Shown: one piece after another, positions 1 to 11,615 of the stretch
Layout of the letters: the number at the start of each line of letters is the position of its first letter
Position numbering within the stretch: the first letter of the stretch is position 1
Source: Rhabdophis nuchalis
Lineage: Eukaryota; Chordata; Lepidosauria; Squamata; Natricidae
Assembly: GCA_039707465.1 (NCBI GenBank)
Contig: CM077648.1
Coordinates: forward strand, 72,807,619 to 72,871,618
Length of the DNA stretch: 64,000 nt
Reading direction: 5' to 3'
Position numbers and translations under genes: made by a program
Notes under the pieces: generated by a model
The model's database searches: none
The model's input: the letters and a program-made list of their open reading frames with translations, nothing else
What the model was told of the DNA's origin: nothing

Positions 1-2319
1 TATTAATCTATTTATGTAACCTGAAAGAATGGATTCAGAAAGAAGCACACAGGTAGAAAATAAGTCTACAGGAAAAGGGTGATATGGCTTAACAAAAACT
101 TTCCAATACATAGTTAAAAGTCACTACACTACAAAAATTGTTTCTGTGATTTGTTCAAAACAGGTAGGACTACCTTGAGTGTGGACAAATTTGTTACATA
201 ACTTGCTGCTATTGCTGGCTGTAAAATGTATTCCCTTCCTTCAAGGGAATTCTGCACGATATACATTTTGCTAAAAAATATAGCATTGTAATCTGGATCT
301 TAAATCTTCAATATGTTTGGGGGGGGGGGGGGGTTGGAATAGCTTCAGTACCAGTCAGTTGATGCATAGTAGGGAGCAGAAGAGACAATCTGTCTGTGAA
401 TACTTGCTGAAAGCTGATGTATTTGTTATATTCACTAAGTTCCAGAAACCTGCAGTTGATAAATTACTGACCAATTAAACACAGCATGAAATTCTTATCC
501 AGCTTCTGGATGATTTGACTTTGAAGCGTATGAATTTATTGCAGTAAAAAACATCACTGTCTAGCTTCAGTATAATCTCTTTACAATATTCTTTTTATTC
601 CTTTCAAAAATTAATACTTTGAGAGCAGCCTTATCGTAGTTTTAAACTGATCATTTAAAATACTGATTTAACCTATGATTTAAGTTATTTTTATTAATGG
701 TTTCAACAAAATTCACCATTTCACCAAATTTCACCATTTCACCAAATTTCATCATTTCACCAAATTTCACAAATTGTAGTTTGTAAATTTTCTAAACATA
801 CTTTCCAATTGATTTTTATAACAATTAAAATGTTTTCATTTATATTTGAAGTTTTAATTAGATTAGTCATAGACTTTCCACATACAGTACTATATTTAAT
901 ATGCCTGGCATTTTAATGGATGACTTCTGGCAGGAGAGAGGCAGGAATGCAATTGTGTTAATATTTAACATAGTGGTGAAACTGAAAATTATGGATATGT
1001 GATTCTCAGCCACAGAATCCGTGGAGTCTACCTGTTGTAAATGGATGCCTATTTTACATATATATGAAATCTGGAGGTGATCTTAGAATTGTGATTGAAG
1101 TGCCAAATGATCTTGGAGATCAGGAGTTCTTATTACCATAAATTATGCCCGTTGCTAAATAGAAAAAGCTTAGTAACTGCTGTTTATATTTTCTTTTTAA
1201 AAAGTTTTTTATTTTTAAACAAACATAAAACAAACAAACATAAACACACACAAAATAAAAACTCTTTTCCAATTACTTACAGTGTGTCGATTGGTTACAA
1301 ACCAATTGTGCTTTCTCCCAATAGTCTTCACTTGCAATTTACAGAAAAACTCATATCATCAATCTAATAAATATGTATACAATTGTTAGTTATTAAACAT
1401 TCATTTGACTATAGCTATTATTACATCCTTTTAATGTAAAATATTCTAAATTTGAAATAAATTTATATTATGGCATTTCATTACACTATCCTAAAACCAT
1501 CCAATAGTATTGATGCTGTTTATATTTTCTGAAGTATAAACTGTGAATTTTCAAAAATTAGCAAACAAGAATATAAGGCATTGAAGAAAAAGTGCAGAAA
1601 CTACTGTACAAATCTATTTTTCATGAAAATTATTAAGTGTAATTCCCAATGTTTTTAAGAATTATGGGTCTTCTAGAGATTGTGATTTAACAATTTCTGG
1701 GAAGATACAGATTCTTACCTCTAAGGAAAAAAATGATCATTATGAAAAAGCCTGAATAAATAAAGAAGCCTTTACAACCTTTGTAGGACACATTAATCTG
1801 CCCATCCTGTCAATTTCTACTTATTTCCCTAACAACTGATACTTTTTTCACTACTACATTAATTGGATGCCATACACTCATGTGCTTGTGGTGATCAGCT
1901 GGCCCTAGCAGGACATGAGGGGCTCTTTAAATCCTCTACCCATAACCCTATTACACTCCCCCAGCAATTTCTGAAAAGTAACTATCAAGGAATGCTGCCA
2001 CCAGCTGCTTTCCTCCCCAACAAGTATTTGTCTGTCCTGGACCTGGTTGACTCAGAAGGAGGCAAGCAGTATTCCTGATCTCTTCAGGAGCTTGACCTGA
2101 CAAGAGTACATGTTCCAAAGTCTGCACCCTTTTCTGCAGAATAAGTGGTAGTAATTCATGAAGACTTATCTATTACATGTAGAAAGAACCAGAAGGGAGC
2201 TGAGAAGCATAAGAGAAAAAAAGGACACGTAGGAAGGAGAAAAGAACAATTGCTTCTGAAGACACTGATCTCTGCTAGCAAATATGGAAAGAGAACCTTG
2301 CAGTGGGTAGTGCAAGGCC
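1..2319. other. AT-rich DNA without recognised genes
   Basis: No coding region or recognised transposon was found. Small features are a poly-G run at about 317-333 and a short tandem repeat of an atttcaccaa-like unit at about 705-775. A T-rich then A-rich stretch near 1190-1260 may be an old LINE tail, but it is too degraded to assign. The open frames here are short and show no domain. Confidence 0.6.
705..775. repeat. short tandem repeat, ttcaccaaa-type unit
   Basis: The phrase atttcacca recurs about six times with small variations (caccatttcaccaaat, catcatttcaccaaat). It is a small local tandem duplication in AT-rich DNA with no apparent coding role. Confidence 0.7.
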
Positions 2320-2450
2320 TGCCTTTTATTTGTTTATTTATTTGTTTATTTATTAAATGTATATGCCGCCCATCTCACTGTCAAGTGACTCTGAGAGACT
2401 TTGTTCATTGTCCTCTCTCAGAGTTTAAGAAGATCTAGACCACACCTAGG
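2320..2450 (-). repeat. possible LINE 3'-tail fragment (TTTATTTG repeat plus CCGCCCATCTC)
   Basis: A run of ttta/tttg units leads into atgccgcccatctcac. The same order (T-rich tandem, then a cgcccttctcc-type motif) occurs in the L2 tails read in antisense at 10036 and 36740. It is probably a degraded minus-strand LINE tail. The match is short, so the family is uncertain. Confidence 0.4.
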
Positions 2451-3485
2451 GTGCCAAATATAAAAGGAAGATACCAATAGCATCTGAGTAAGTTGGAAGA
2501 TCATTATTGTGTATAAGAAAAGGATAAGAAGTTGGGAAGACGACAGCAGGATACAGAACAGGGCGGAAAGTGGCCGATGGAAAGGGAGGAGTGAGCATGG
2601 ATTCCAGCAACCCAACAGCAGAAGAGCTAAAAGGTGAAACAAAGCCCAGCAGTCACTCTGCTGCAGGGGAGACATTGACAGCCTACAGGCAGTTATCAGC
2701 TCCTCACCTCCCTGCACAGATTGGAAGACTTTGCAAAGCCAGTATTTGGCGGTAGTTCAGAGCTGCAGCCAGCATGCTGAGTTGATAATACCAGAACGCT
2801 AGCAAGCAAAAAAAGCCAATTAACTCCAAGGTGGCTAAGTTGTGTTAAAGAATTAATCATAAATCAGGCAAGCACACTTCTGAGAAAAGAAGCAATGGAC
2901 AGCATAGAAATCTTTAGGATTTAGATACACAACACAGATAGGAACAGTCCCAAAGTATACATAATAACAGTTAAGTGATAAGTTAAAATTTTTTGTATAA
3001 TAAAAGCCTTCCTGGAAACACAGAAGACACTACTCTTTTTATACCATAAATGCCATTTTTCTAAAGAATCCTCCAGAAAATGCTCTGTTAGTCCTCAGCG
3101 GAACAAAGTATCACAGCATAGATCAAAATCCATTCCAAAAAATCTATACTACACCAGGTTCTGCTAGCTTTTAGTGTGTTCACCTCCAATCTGGATTTCT
3201 ACAAATTTAGATTTTTTTTTTAAAGCTGGCCTTCAGTGTATCTGTTTAGTTTTATAGTTTTAATATAGTTTTATGTGTTGTTTTAGCTCCTGATTGGGAG
3301 TCGCTCAGATTTGGTTAGAAGATCAGCGAATATATAAATATTTTAAATAATAAGTAAAATGGATCTCAAGAAGGACAAAAGAGAAAAACAAAGTGGAGCG
3401 GGTTTGCTTCTCTTTTTAAAAGCTCACCTGAGAGGTGTAACAGTATCTGGGAATGACCCTGGGTAATGGGGCAGAGACACAGTCA
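2451..3485. other. no recognised feature
   Basis: AT-rich sequence with only short, unrelated open frames. I saw no transposon ends, SINE or exon-like segment. Confidence 0.55.
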
Positions 3486-4017
3486 CCTTATTTTTCAGAA
3501 TGTAAGACACACTGGAATATAAGACGCACCAAGATTTTGAAGATTTAAATTTTTAAAAAAAAAAGTTTTTGCACTCTGCAGACCACCCAAAAATGGCCCG
3601 TTTTTCACAAAAACTGGCCCATTTGTTTTCAAACAAAGGGCATGAATAGCCTTTAGGAGACTTGTAGAGTGCTCGGGGGAGGGGGGCAAAAATGAGCAAA
3701 AAGTGCCCCATTCTTTGAAAAAACGGGCTTGTTTTTTGTCAAAAAAAGAGGCATGCATAGCCTTTAGGAGGCTTATAGAGTGCTCCTGGGGGCTGGGGGC
3801 AAAAGTGAGCAAAAAATGGCCCATTTTTAACTTAGATCTGCCCTCCCCAGCCCCTAGAAGCACTCTGAAAGTCTCCTAAAGGCTATCCATGGCCATTTTG
3901 GTGAAGGGGAGGGGTTTTGGGAGGCAGAAAATGCTGTATTCAGTGTGTAAGATGCACCCAGATTTTCAGCCTCTTTTTTGAGGGAAAAGGGTGCATCTTA
4001 TACTCCCCAAAATACGG
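3486..4017. mobile_element. non-autonomous TIR DNA transposon (gtataagacgcacc family, TA target)
   Basis: The left end (ccttatttttcagaatgtaa) and the inverted right end (ccgtattttggggagtataa) are diverged terminal inverted repeats. Each is followed by a second copy of the sub-motif gtataagacgcacc or its variants. The right flank is TA and the left flank is CA, probably a mutated TA. The core holds two tandem units of period about 111 bp (catgaatagcctttagg at 3641, catgcatagcctttagg at 3752) and an inverted partial third near 3858-3893. There is no transposase frame. It belongs with the element at 30390-31540. The superfamily is uncertain; TA duplication would fit Tc1/mariner-like transposition. 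Confidence 0.7.
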
Positions 4018-4730
4018 TAATCAAGGAAACTGTCAGATAAAGGCAATTTAGCTCAAAGCAGGAATATTGGCAGGGCCACTGGCTCAGAAGGGACTCTCCC
4101 TAATTTCTTGGACTGTAAAGGAGCTGTAATTTCTTGGGATGGGATGTGGGGGGAGAAATGTGGAAATATTCTTTTCTATTCTAAATGTACTTTCAGTCTT
4201 AGAAAGTAGAATTAGTTGATCTGGCCGTATTTCTTGTGTGATATACCCAGTGAAAGCTGACAAGAGATGAAAATCTGTGCTCATGATTAGCTCTTTAAAG
4301 GTTTGATTTTCACAGGCTTTATATGTTTTCTGTCCATGAATTGATAAATGAGATTCTCCAGAAACTCTTTCAGCATCTACATCCACCATGGAAATTCAAG
4401 CTATATTGTGTGTTTGGCATGGAAGAAGCAGCAAATTCATTGCAGTTGCTTGTACTGGAGCTAAGAGCAATTTGGTATACTCCTCTGTCATATTCTTCTC
4501 TAACAGGGAGATGACAACCTGTCAAAGAAGTGAGGTTCTTGGCTAAGAACGTATGATATATGATTTTTACATATACAACTTTTCACAAACATTATACTTT
4601 TTTTTTTCTAATTTTACAATGCATAGTTTTAGAGGCTCTAGAATTGAAATAATCTAAAAATCTAATTGAATCACCAGTTATTCAATTGCATTTGTGAACT
4701 CTTATATTTAGATATCTCATTCTATAAATG
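4018..4730. other. no recognised feature
   Basis: Unique-looking AT-rich DNA. The open frames on both strands overlap each other and show no conserved domain. Confidence 0.5.
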
Positions 4731-5170
4731 TGCTGGTGAACCTTTGGCCCTCTCTGTGGACACACGAGCTGTTGCCCCAGGTCAGCTCCACCATGCTTGC
4801 GTGCACGCCTCCTGCCAGCCAGCTGATTTTTGGGTCTCTGCTGCACATGCACGGAGGAGGGTGCATGCAGGAGACATGTGTGCATATGGGGGGTGTCACA
4901 TGCACATGTGGGGGGCAGGGGGGAGTATGGTGAGTGCAGCATCCCCCTGTGCCCCATTTGTGGTCCCAGGAGGCTGCAGGGAGGCCTGCTAGGCCCAAAA
5001 TGGGGCACGAGGGGGGCCATGCATGCATGGGTGGGGGGAGTGGGGGTCACATGCATGGGGGGGCACAGGGGGTCGCACAAGCATTCCATTGTTGGTTTGG
5101 GAAAACATATGTGCACTGTTGCACACACACATGCACTGTTGTGCATGCGCATGCGCTTTTGGCACATGAC
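4731..5170. mobile_element. GC-rich hAT-like non-autonomous element (probable hAT-A relative)
   Basis: The block begins with tggtgaacctttggc and ends with gcttttggcaca. These resemble the ends of the hAT-A copies at 34892 and 60204 (gatggcgaaccta, gcttttggcacaca). The interior is rich in CATGCA and GGGG and differs sharply in composition from its flanks. No clear 8-bp target duplication was found, so the exact ends are uncertain. All the open frames across it are compositional artefacts. Confidence 0.5.
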
Positions 5171-6263
5171 AATTTCGTATACTGATAAGTAATGTTTGGA
5201 AGAATTAGAACATTTACGGGCAAAAACACCACAGGAAGAGAACTTCTTTAAAAGCCGCCTGATGTGTGATGAAAAAATGAAAACCAAAATATATTTTGAC
5301 AGACATTATTGCTGTCTTTATGTTGCTCTCTTTATCACTGGCTACATTTGCTGCTTCAAACATAACAACTTGTATTATTATTCCAATCATTAATTATTAA
5401 TGATATTGCAGTATTTAGGGACTTCACTAAGCTTCACTAATTTTGCCTTTAGTTCAAGAATTTCAGAAATTTGTAATTCTGAAATAAACTTGCAGAGCTA
5501 TCAGAATTTTGATTGCTTTTGCTGTAAAATTTAAGGCAGTTAAACTGAGTCGAACACTGGTTATTTTGAACTATACAGACAAAATCAGAAAGTCATACAC
5601 AATATTAAATCCAATAGTTTGTGTGACTGCATAATATTGCTTGGAATGTCTCATGCTTTTACCTAATAAAGATACTGCCTTTTAACTTTATAAAGCCTGC
5701 TATTTAGTTCAAATCAGTACAACCACTTTTTGCTTAAAAAATAAATTAAAATTTTAAAAAATGTAGTGTTAACAATACACTATGGTATCTAAAGAAAATG
5801 CAAGAAAAAATGCAATTCAAAGGAGATAGAACTATAAACATTAAAGAAAAAATAGAAACATTTTATTCATATTTTGAATGTAAATCAAAAACAAAATATA
5901 TATACCTCAAGATGTGCATTATGAAATATATTGTCAATATATATTGTAAATATGACAAAATTTAACTGTCATTGTAAGATTGTTCATACCTTGTATTAAG
6001 TTTTCCATTAATATAAATTTTTACATTTTTTGAGATTATTGATCCAATGAAAGATATAGTTCAGTTTTCCAGTAATATATGAACAGTTTTCAGTTCATTA
6101 TAATACTAGTAGTAAAATTGTAGGTTCTTTTGTTGCATTGACCTATCAACATTAAAGAATAGATTGACAGCAAGTTTCATTGTGAAGACCTTTAGGCAAT
6201 TTTCTCAATTTCTTCAGAAAGTATCAACCACAGAAACAATTCAGTGGATATGATGAGTATATG
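5171..6263. other. no recognised feature
   Basis: AT-rich sequence with no coding signal, transposon end or tandem repeat worth naming. Confidence 0.55.
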
Positions 6264-6271
6264 AATCAATC

Positions 6272-6456
6272 CAGTGGTGGATTGCAATTTATTTTACTAT
6301 CCGTTTGCTCATGCGCATGCATGCAATCGTGCGACCGCACAATTGTGTGATGCTTCTGCACATGCACAGAAGTGTCTGGGTGGGTAGGCGGACCATCCCG
6401 CCACCACCACTACCGGTTCACCCGATTGGGGGTGAACTGGCAGCAACCCACCTCTA
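6272..6456. mobile_element. short hAT element, hAT-D family (CAGTGGTGGRTT ends)
   Basis: The element starts CAGTGGTGGATTGCA and ends in the inverted form (caacccacctcta). It is flanked by near-identical 8-bp direct repeats, aatcaatc at 6264-6271 and aaccaatc at 6457-6464 (7 of 8 match), as expected for hAT insertion. The 185-bp interior is too short to code. Relatives lie at 24702, 32473 and 62414. Confidence 0.8.
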
Positions 6457-6932
6457 AACCAATCTGTTTATATCCTTACCAAAATATATAGTTCATTCAA
6501 CAATTTTATTATATATTTTTAAACAACTGTAATGCCTTCTTTGTATTATGTTCATAGTAGGCTTTTTAAATAGATACTAAGTCTGTGCTAGAGGATCCCA
6601 ATAAGATTCATGAAGTTCAAAGCTCACATCTAGAGTAAATCTAGAGTAAATTTATCTTCATGAAGTGCTAATTAATCAAACAATGAGAGAAGGGGAGAAA
6701 AATCAAGAGAAAATAATTGTTTCAATGTTGTTAAAATATCTAGAGAGAGTTTTAGGTTAAGATATGAAATGTGGAAACTTTTAGTTCCTGATTGTTTTAA
6801 TATAATAGAATTGGTATAATAGATGATTTATCAAAATTTGAATGTGCTACTATATAATGTTTATGTATTTGAACTACAAGTAAATATATAACAGAGTTTC
6901 AAGAAAACTAAGCATATTATATGCAAACAAAT
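6457..6932. other. no recognised feature
   Basis: AT-rich spacer between the hAT-D copy and the CR1 tail. No feature is supported. Confidence 0.5.
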
Positions 6933-8287
6933 TACAATACAATACAATACAATAGCAGAGTTGGAAGGGACCTTGTAGGTCTTCTAGTCCAACCCCCTGC
7001 GTGGGCAGGAACCTTATACCATTTCAGACAAATGGCTGTCTAACATCTTTTTAAAGACTTCCAGGGTTGGGGCATTCACAACTGCTGGAGGCAAGCTGTT
7101 CCAGAGGTTAATTGTTCTTACTGTTAGGAAATTTCTCCTTAGTTCTAAGTTGCTTCTCTCCTTGGTTAGTTTCCACCCATTGCTCCTTGTCCTGCCCCCA
7201 GGTGCCTTGGAGAAAAGTTTGACTCCCTCTTCTTTGTGGCACCCTCTGAGATATCGGAACACTGCTATCATGTCTCCCCTGGTCCTTCTCTTCATCAAAC
7301 TAGACATACCCAGCTCCTGCAGCCGTTCTTCATATGTCTTAGTCTCCAGTCCTCTAATCATCTTGGTTGCTCTTCTTTGCACTCTTTCCAGAGTCTCCAC
7401 GTCTTTTCTACATCGTGGCGACCAAAACTGTATGCAGTATTCCAAGTGTGGCCTTACCAAGGCACTATACAGTGGCATTAACACTTCACGCGATCTAGAT
7501 TCTATCCCTCTGTTGATGCAGCCTAGAACTGTGTTGGCTTTTTTGGCAGTTGCTGCACACTGCTGGCTCATATTTAAATGGTTGTCCACTAGGATACCAA
7601 GATCCCTCTCACAGTTGCTACTATTGAGCAAGGTACCACCTATACTGTACTTGTGCATTTGGTTTTTCTTGCCTATATGTAGGACCTTACTTTTTTCACA
7701 ATTGAATTTCATTTTATTAGACAGTGCCCAATGTTCAAGTTTGTCTAGATCCTTCTGTATCTTAAGCCTATCTTCTGGAGTGTTGGCTATTCCTGCCAGC
7801 TTGGTGTCGTCTGCGAATTTGATGAGTTCCCCATTTATCCCCTCATCCAAATCGTTGATGAAGATGTTAAAGAGTACTGGGCCTAAAACAGAGCCTTGGG
7901 GGACTCCACTGCATACTTCCTTCCATGTAGATGCAGTTCCATTGAGGACTACACGTTGAGTGCGGTTGGTCAGCCAGTTGCGAATCCATTTGGTGGTGCT
8001 GCTGTCTAACCCACAATTTTCTACTTTATCTAATAGTAGGTTATGGTCTACTTTATCAAATGCCTTACTGAAGTCCAGGTAAATTATATCAACAGCATTC
8101 CTCTGGTCCACTGATTTTGTTACTTTGTCAAAGAATGCAATTAGATTCGTCTGGCATGATCTGTTTTTGACAAACCCATGTTGGCTTTTGGCTATTACTT
8201 TGTTTGCTTCTAGGTGTTCACTTATTTGTTGTTTAATTATCTTTTCCAGAATCTTTCCTGGTATTGAGGTCAGGCTGATGGGTCTAT
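6933..8287 (-). mobile_element. CR1-type LINE, 5'-truncated, minus strand
   Basis: On the minus strand this is the 3' part of a CR1-clade LINE. It has most of the reverse transcriptase, a conserved 3' segment (gttggaagggacctt in antisense) and a tail of repeated aatac pentamers at 6933-6954. Homology stops near 8287 inside the RT amino-terminal part, the usual 5' truncation of a non-LTR insertion. The same 3' end recurs at 25500-25759, and related ends are at 56715 and 60131-62785. Confidence 0.92.
7014..8287 (-). pseudogene. CR1 reverse transcriptase (truncated)
   Basis: This frame encodes the catalytic part of a CR1 reverse transcriptase, which in a complete element copies its own RNA at a nicked genomic target. 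The stretch 8111-7014 is one uninterrupted 365-codon frame. It has motif A YLDFSKAFD at residues 11-19, motif B PQGSVLGP at 71-78 and motif C FADD at 99-102, followed by the thumb and the C-terminal region ending LEVFKKMLDSHLSEMV. The frame continues upstream without a natural start to about 8287 (SLTSIPGKILEK, HGFVKNRSCQTNL). The codon at 8111 is GTG, not a real initiator. The N-terminal endonuclease is missing, so the copy cannot move by itself. The lack of stops suggests a fairly young insertion. Confidence 0.92.
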
Positions 8288-9471
8288 TAATTAATTATCA
8301 TATATTCTCTTTTATATTAAAATTCTATATATTCTTATTAATGTAGTAATATTTGTACAATAGTTGGTAACCCTAGTTATTTGGAAAAGCTATCTAATCC
8401 AATAATATTAATTATTACTTGAGCCAGTGCTTATAATGGATTAATTATTCAAATCAATTTACTACAAATATTAATCTGTATTAATATTTATAATCAACTA
8501 ACCACAAACACTAAAAATCAATGTGGGAACCATCTTCTAAACAATGGGTTTTTTTCTGGTAGAAGTAATGAAAAGTGAGTTTGTTCATTTAATAATATTA
8601 TTATCGAATCAATTAAAGCAAGATTATCAATTCTTTTTAAATAATCAACTGCAAACTATCCTTACTTAGAGCTTAGCCAGTTTTTATATCAAAACATACT
8701 TATTACACATCCTGGTATTAATCTATTGGTATCAAGGTTTCTTAATTATTATTGTAATTAGATCTGGTACTCCTAAGGATTTCCTTAATGTACTTTTAAG
8801 ATTATCAATCCCCAATCCTACAAATGTATATGTCCTGCTTAAAATTCCCCCTTATTATTCTTGCATTCAGTATTTCTAATATCCATGCTTTTCTTAGGTC
8901 TTTGATTTTTTGACAGTATCTATTTTAACTTGTTTCCACCAAGAAGATGCTTCTATTCAGATCACACACACGAGAAATAAATGAAATAAATAAATGAAAT
9001 AAATAAAAAAGAGAAATAAATTTAACAGAAAATATATTCATATTTACTGCCCTTCTTATAAGGAACTGTTTTAATTTATAGTACACCTTCCATTAGTTAG
9101 AATAAATGCCCTACTCAGCAAATTATACACTGCAGTATTTTTAAAGTACCCAAAGAGTGATTCAGTGTTGACTTCCACATTATCACAAGTGCAATTAGTG
9201 CTAAAAGCTAAAGTAATGCTTGTTACCATTATAAAGTGAGCACTAAAACATTGACATGAAATATAAAGCTTCTGGGATGATTCATTTATTTCAGACCTAA
9301 AATGGGAAAATGTTTAAAAGAAATGGGAAGAGTGTGATCCTGCTCAAAATATAAAGTATCTACAATAATATACTATAACAGAATGATTCCCTCGCCTTCT
9401 GCCTTTCTGTTTCTGTCCTGCCTTCACTGTGGTCAGCTTGAGGCAGCGGTGTACATATTTAAGAAGAGAGT
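8288..9471. other. no recognised feature
   Basis: Very AT-rich sequence with a short (aaataaatg)n-like patch near 8980-9010. There is no coding or transposon signal. Confidence 0.55.
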
Positions 9472-10035
9472 CAGTGGTGAGTTCCTACCAGTCTGCACCG
9501 GTACACCTGGTAGAGCCTGATCAGTACTCTGGGTTCCTGACCCTAGTTCTGGCAGGGGCTCCCCTTGTGGTAGATCTGCCCACCCTGGCACCAGATGTTC
9601 CGCAGATGGTGATTGCCTGGGGAAAAACTCTGCTTCAATACTGCTGCCTGAGATGGAGTGATCCACCATTTTGCAGCCTTATTGCTTATTGGGCCCCCTT
9701 GCCAAAGATTGAAACTTGAGGAACAGGACTGTGAGGCAGGACAGGGTGGAATAGGCCTATGAGGTGTAGAAGGCCAGCACACTCACTGTGTTGTCCGTTA
9801 AGAGAGTTCTCTGAGGCCCCAAATGACTGTGCACTCGCTGCAATGGCGTCAGTGAAAAAATGGCACAAAACTGTGATGCATGTTGCAATTAATCACTGAG
9901 CCACTGAGGTGTGGATCTCAAGGAGTGACCTGAGTGATTGGCAGAGGTTCTGCTTGGCTCAGGCCGAAGAATTGGTGGATTGCGCATTTCCCAGTGGCAT
10001 CATCGGTGGCATCATCATCAAGCCTTGTAGTGAAG
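9472..10035. mobile_element. probable hAT-D-related start and unassigned GC-rich sequence
   Basis: CAGTGGTGAGTTCCTACCAG at 9472 closely resembles the start of the hAT-D copies (CAGTGGTGGGTTTCTACCGG at 32473). No convincing right end or target duplication was located. The downstream 500 bp is richer in GC than the flanks but matches nothing else in the window. Treat it as a partial element of uncertain extent. Confidence 0.4.
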
Positions 10036-10112
10036 AATTCTTTATTTATTTATTTATTTATTTTATTAAATTTATACCCCGCCCTTCTCCTTGTTAGGAC
10101 CCAGGGCGGCGC
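10036..10112 (-). mobile_element. L2 LINE 3'-end fragment, minus strand
   Basis: A (ttta)n run is followed by taccccgcccttctcc and ttaggacccagggcggc. In antisense this is the L2 tail seen at 44790-44860 (gccgccctgggtcc, agaagggcgggatataa). Only the last ~75 bp of the LINE are present, a very short 5'-truncated insertion. Confidence 0.8.
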
Positions 10113-11383
10113 AATTCAAAATCGAAAATGGCGCAAGAGTGGTGAACCGACTCTCCTAGTGCCAGATAAAGCAAACTGCAGCATTTGGAGGCTAGCCTGA
10201 ATGATCGGGCAGTATCTCTGGCTGTCTGGGTCCCCGAAGGACGAAGAAGCAGTAAGTGGTGCCAGTTCTAGCTGGTGGACCAGAGAAAACCAGCACATAC
10301 ACCAACAGCCAAAAGGGGTTTGGAGATCCGTGCAACAGAGAAAACTTGCCCAATTGTACCTGCTCCCTTGAGATGAGGTAAAGTGCTGTAATTTTGGGAG
10401 AATCCCAGCTATGGTAAAATGCCTTTGCTAAAGCTGAGCTGGAAAAAGATTAATCACGTCTCTCTAGGCTAGACTGAGTTCAAAAAATTGACCTCCGTTG
10501 AGCAGAGGCGGTGTGGTCAGGACTTTCTCTAACTCAGTCTCTGGGCAAACAGGCAGAAGTTAACCCATACTTGGATTCTCCAAGCAGCGCACGGGAGAAT
10601 ATCCAAGTTTTTAAGAGTAAATAAGCTATTGTGAAAATGGACCAGAGTATGTTTCAGATATTTTGAATGAGCAGATGGCACATTGACAAGCTATAATAAA
10701 ACATGCCATCTTTTGCTGACTCTTCAATCCCTGCTTTATGTGCCAATACTCTCCAACTTGGAAGGGTGACCAAACTCTCATCCTTGTGGAAATCAATAGA
10801 CGATGAGGGAGATAGATTTTCCAAATGGGGAACTGAAAAATTGTACATCCATCTCATCTCATTTAAAGCTCCCCATTAATGTGCTTACCCAAACAGGCTC
10901 CAACTGCAGCATATGATGATTGTACAGTTCAGAAATACTCTCATAACTAGACTATTTTTAGGATCACCTTAAAAAACACATCTTGGTCAAGGAATACTAA
11001 GGAAAACTTACAAATAGAAGAGAGTTAGATAGGTAAGAGTAAAGATAACATATTACTTTCATCTGCATGCCTGATTACTTTAGATTACATTCATATGTGC
11101 TGCTTTAAAATGCAGCTTAACACACTCTTAGTTTTATTTTCATTATTTTCCTCTTATTAAGTGTTTGTTTCTATTGAATAAGTTACCTTGCTCATTGTAT
11201 TTGAAAAACAATTTGTCTTTCATTACCACAGTTTAGATGCTGACTTTGTTGCCTTTCTGCTCTCATTTGCATTTGCTCTAAACAACTTTCCAGTGAGTTC
11301 ACATTCTTTTCTATAGCACACTTTCTTCAAAAGTATTTAACTTTCCAGAACCTAATTTTAGCATTATGTGCCCGTTTGGTATA
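10113..11383. other. no recognised feature
   Basis: The sequence is moderately GC-rich to about 10600 and then AT-rich. Short open frames occur on both strands without domains or splice-flanked conservation that I can judge. Confidence 0.5.
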
Positions 11384-11385
11384 TA

Positions 11386-11577
11386 CCGTATTTATCGGCG
11401 TATAACACGCACTTTCCCCCCCTGAAAATAGGGGGCAAATGATGTATGCGTGTTATACGCCGATATGCGTGTTATACGCCGATATAAGGTACATGGACCC
11501 GGGAACCGTAAGTCCTCCGCGTTCTCAAGGTGGCTGCGCTGTCTTCTTTTTCCCTCAGCGAAGCGCCGCGGCCGTCT

Positions 11578-11615
<38 letters not shown>

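Noticed and set aside
5047..5192. CpG-like or ribosomal GC-rich segment near 4.8-5.2 kb
   Set aside because: It consists of catgca/gggg repeats with hAT-like ends. It has no rRNA-like conserved sequence and few CpG.
7150..7959. 269-codon plus-strand frame over the CR1
   Set aside because: It is the antisense shadow of the CR1 reverse transcriptase, which has all the expected motifs on the minus strand.
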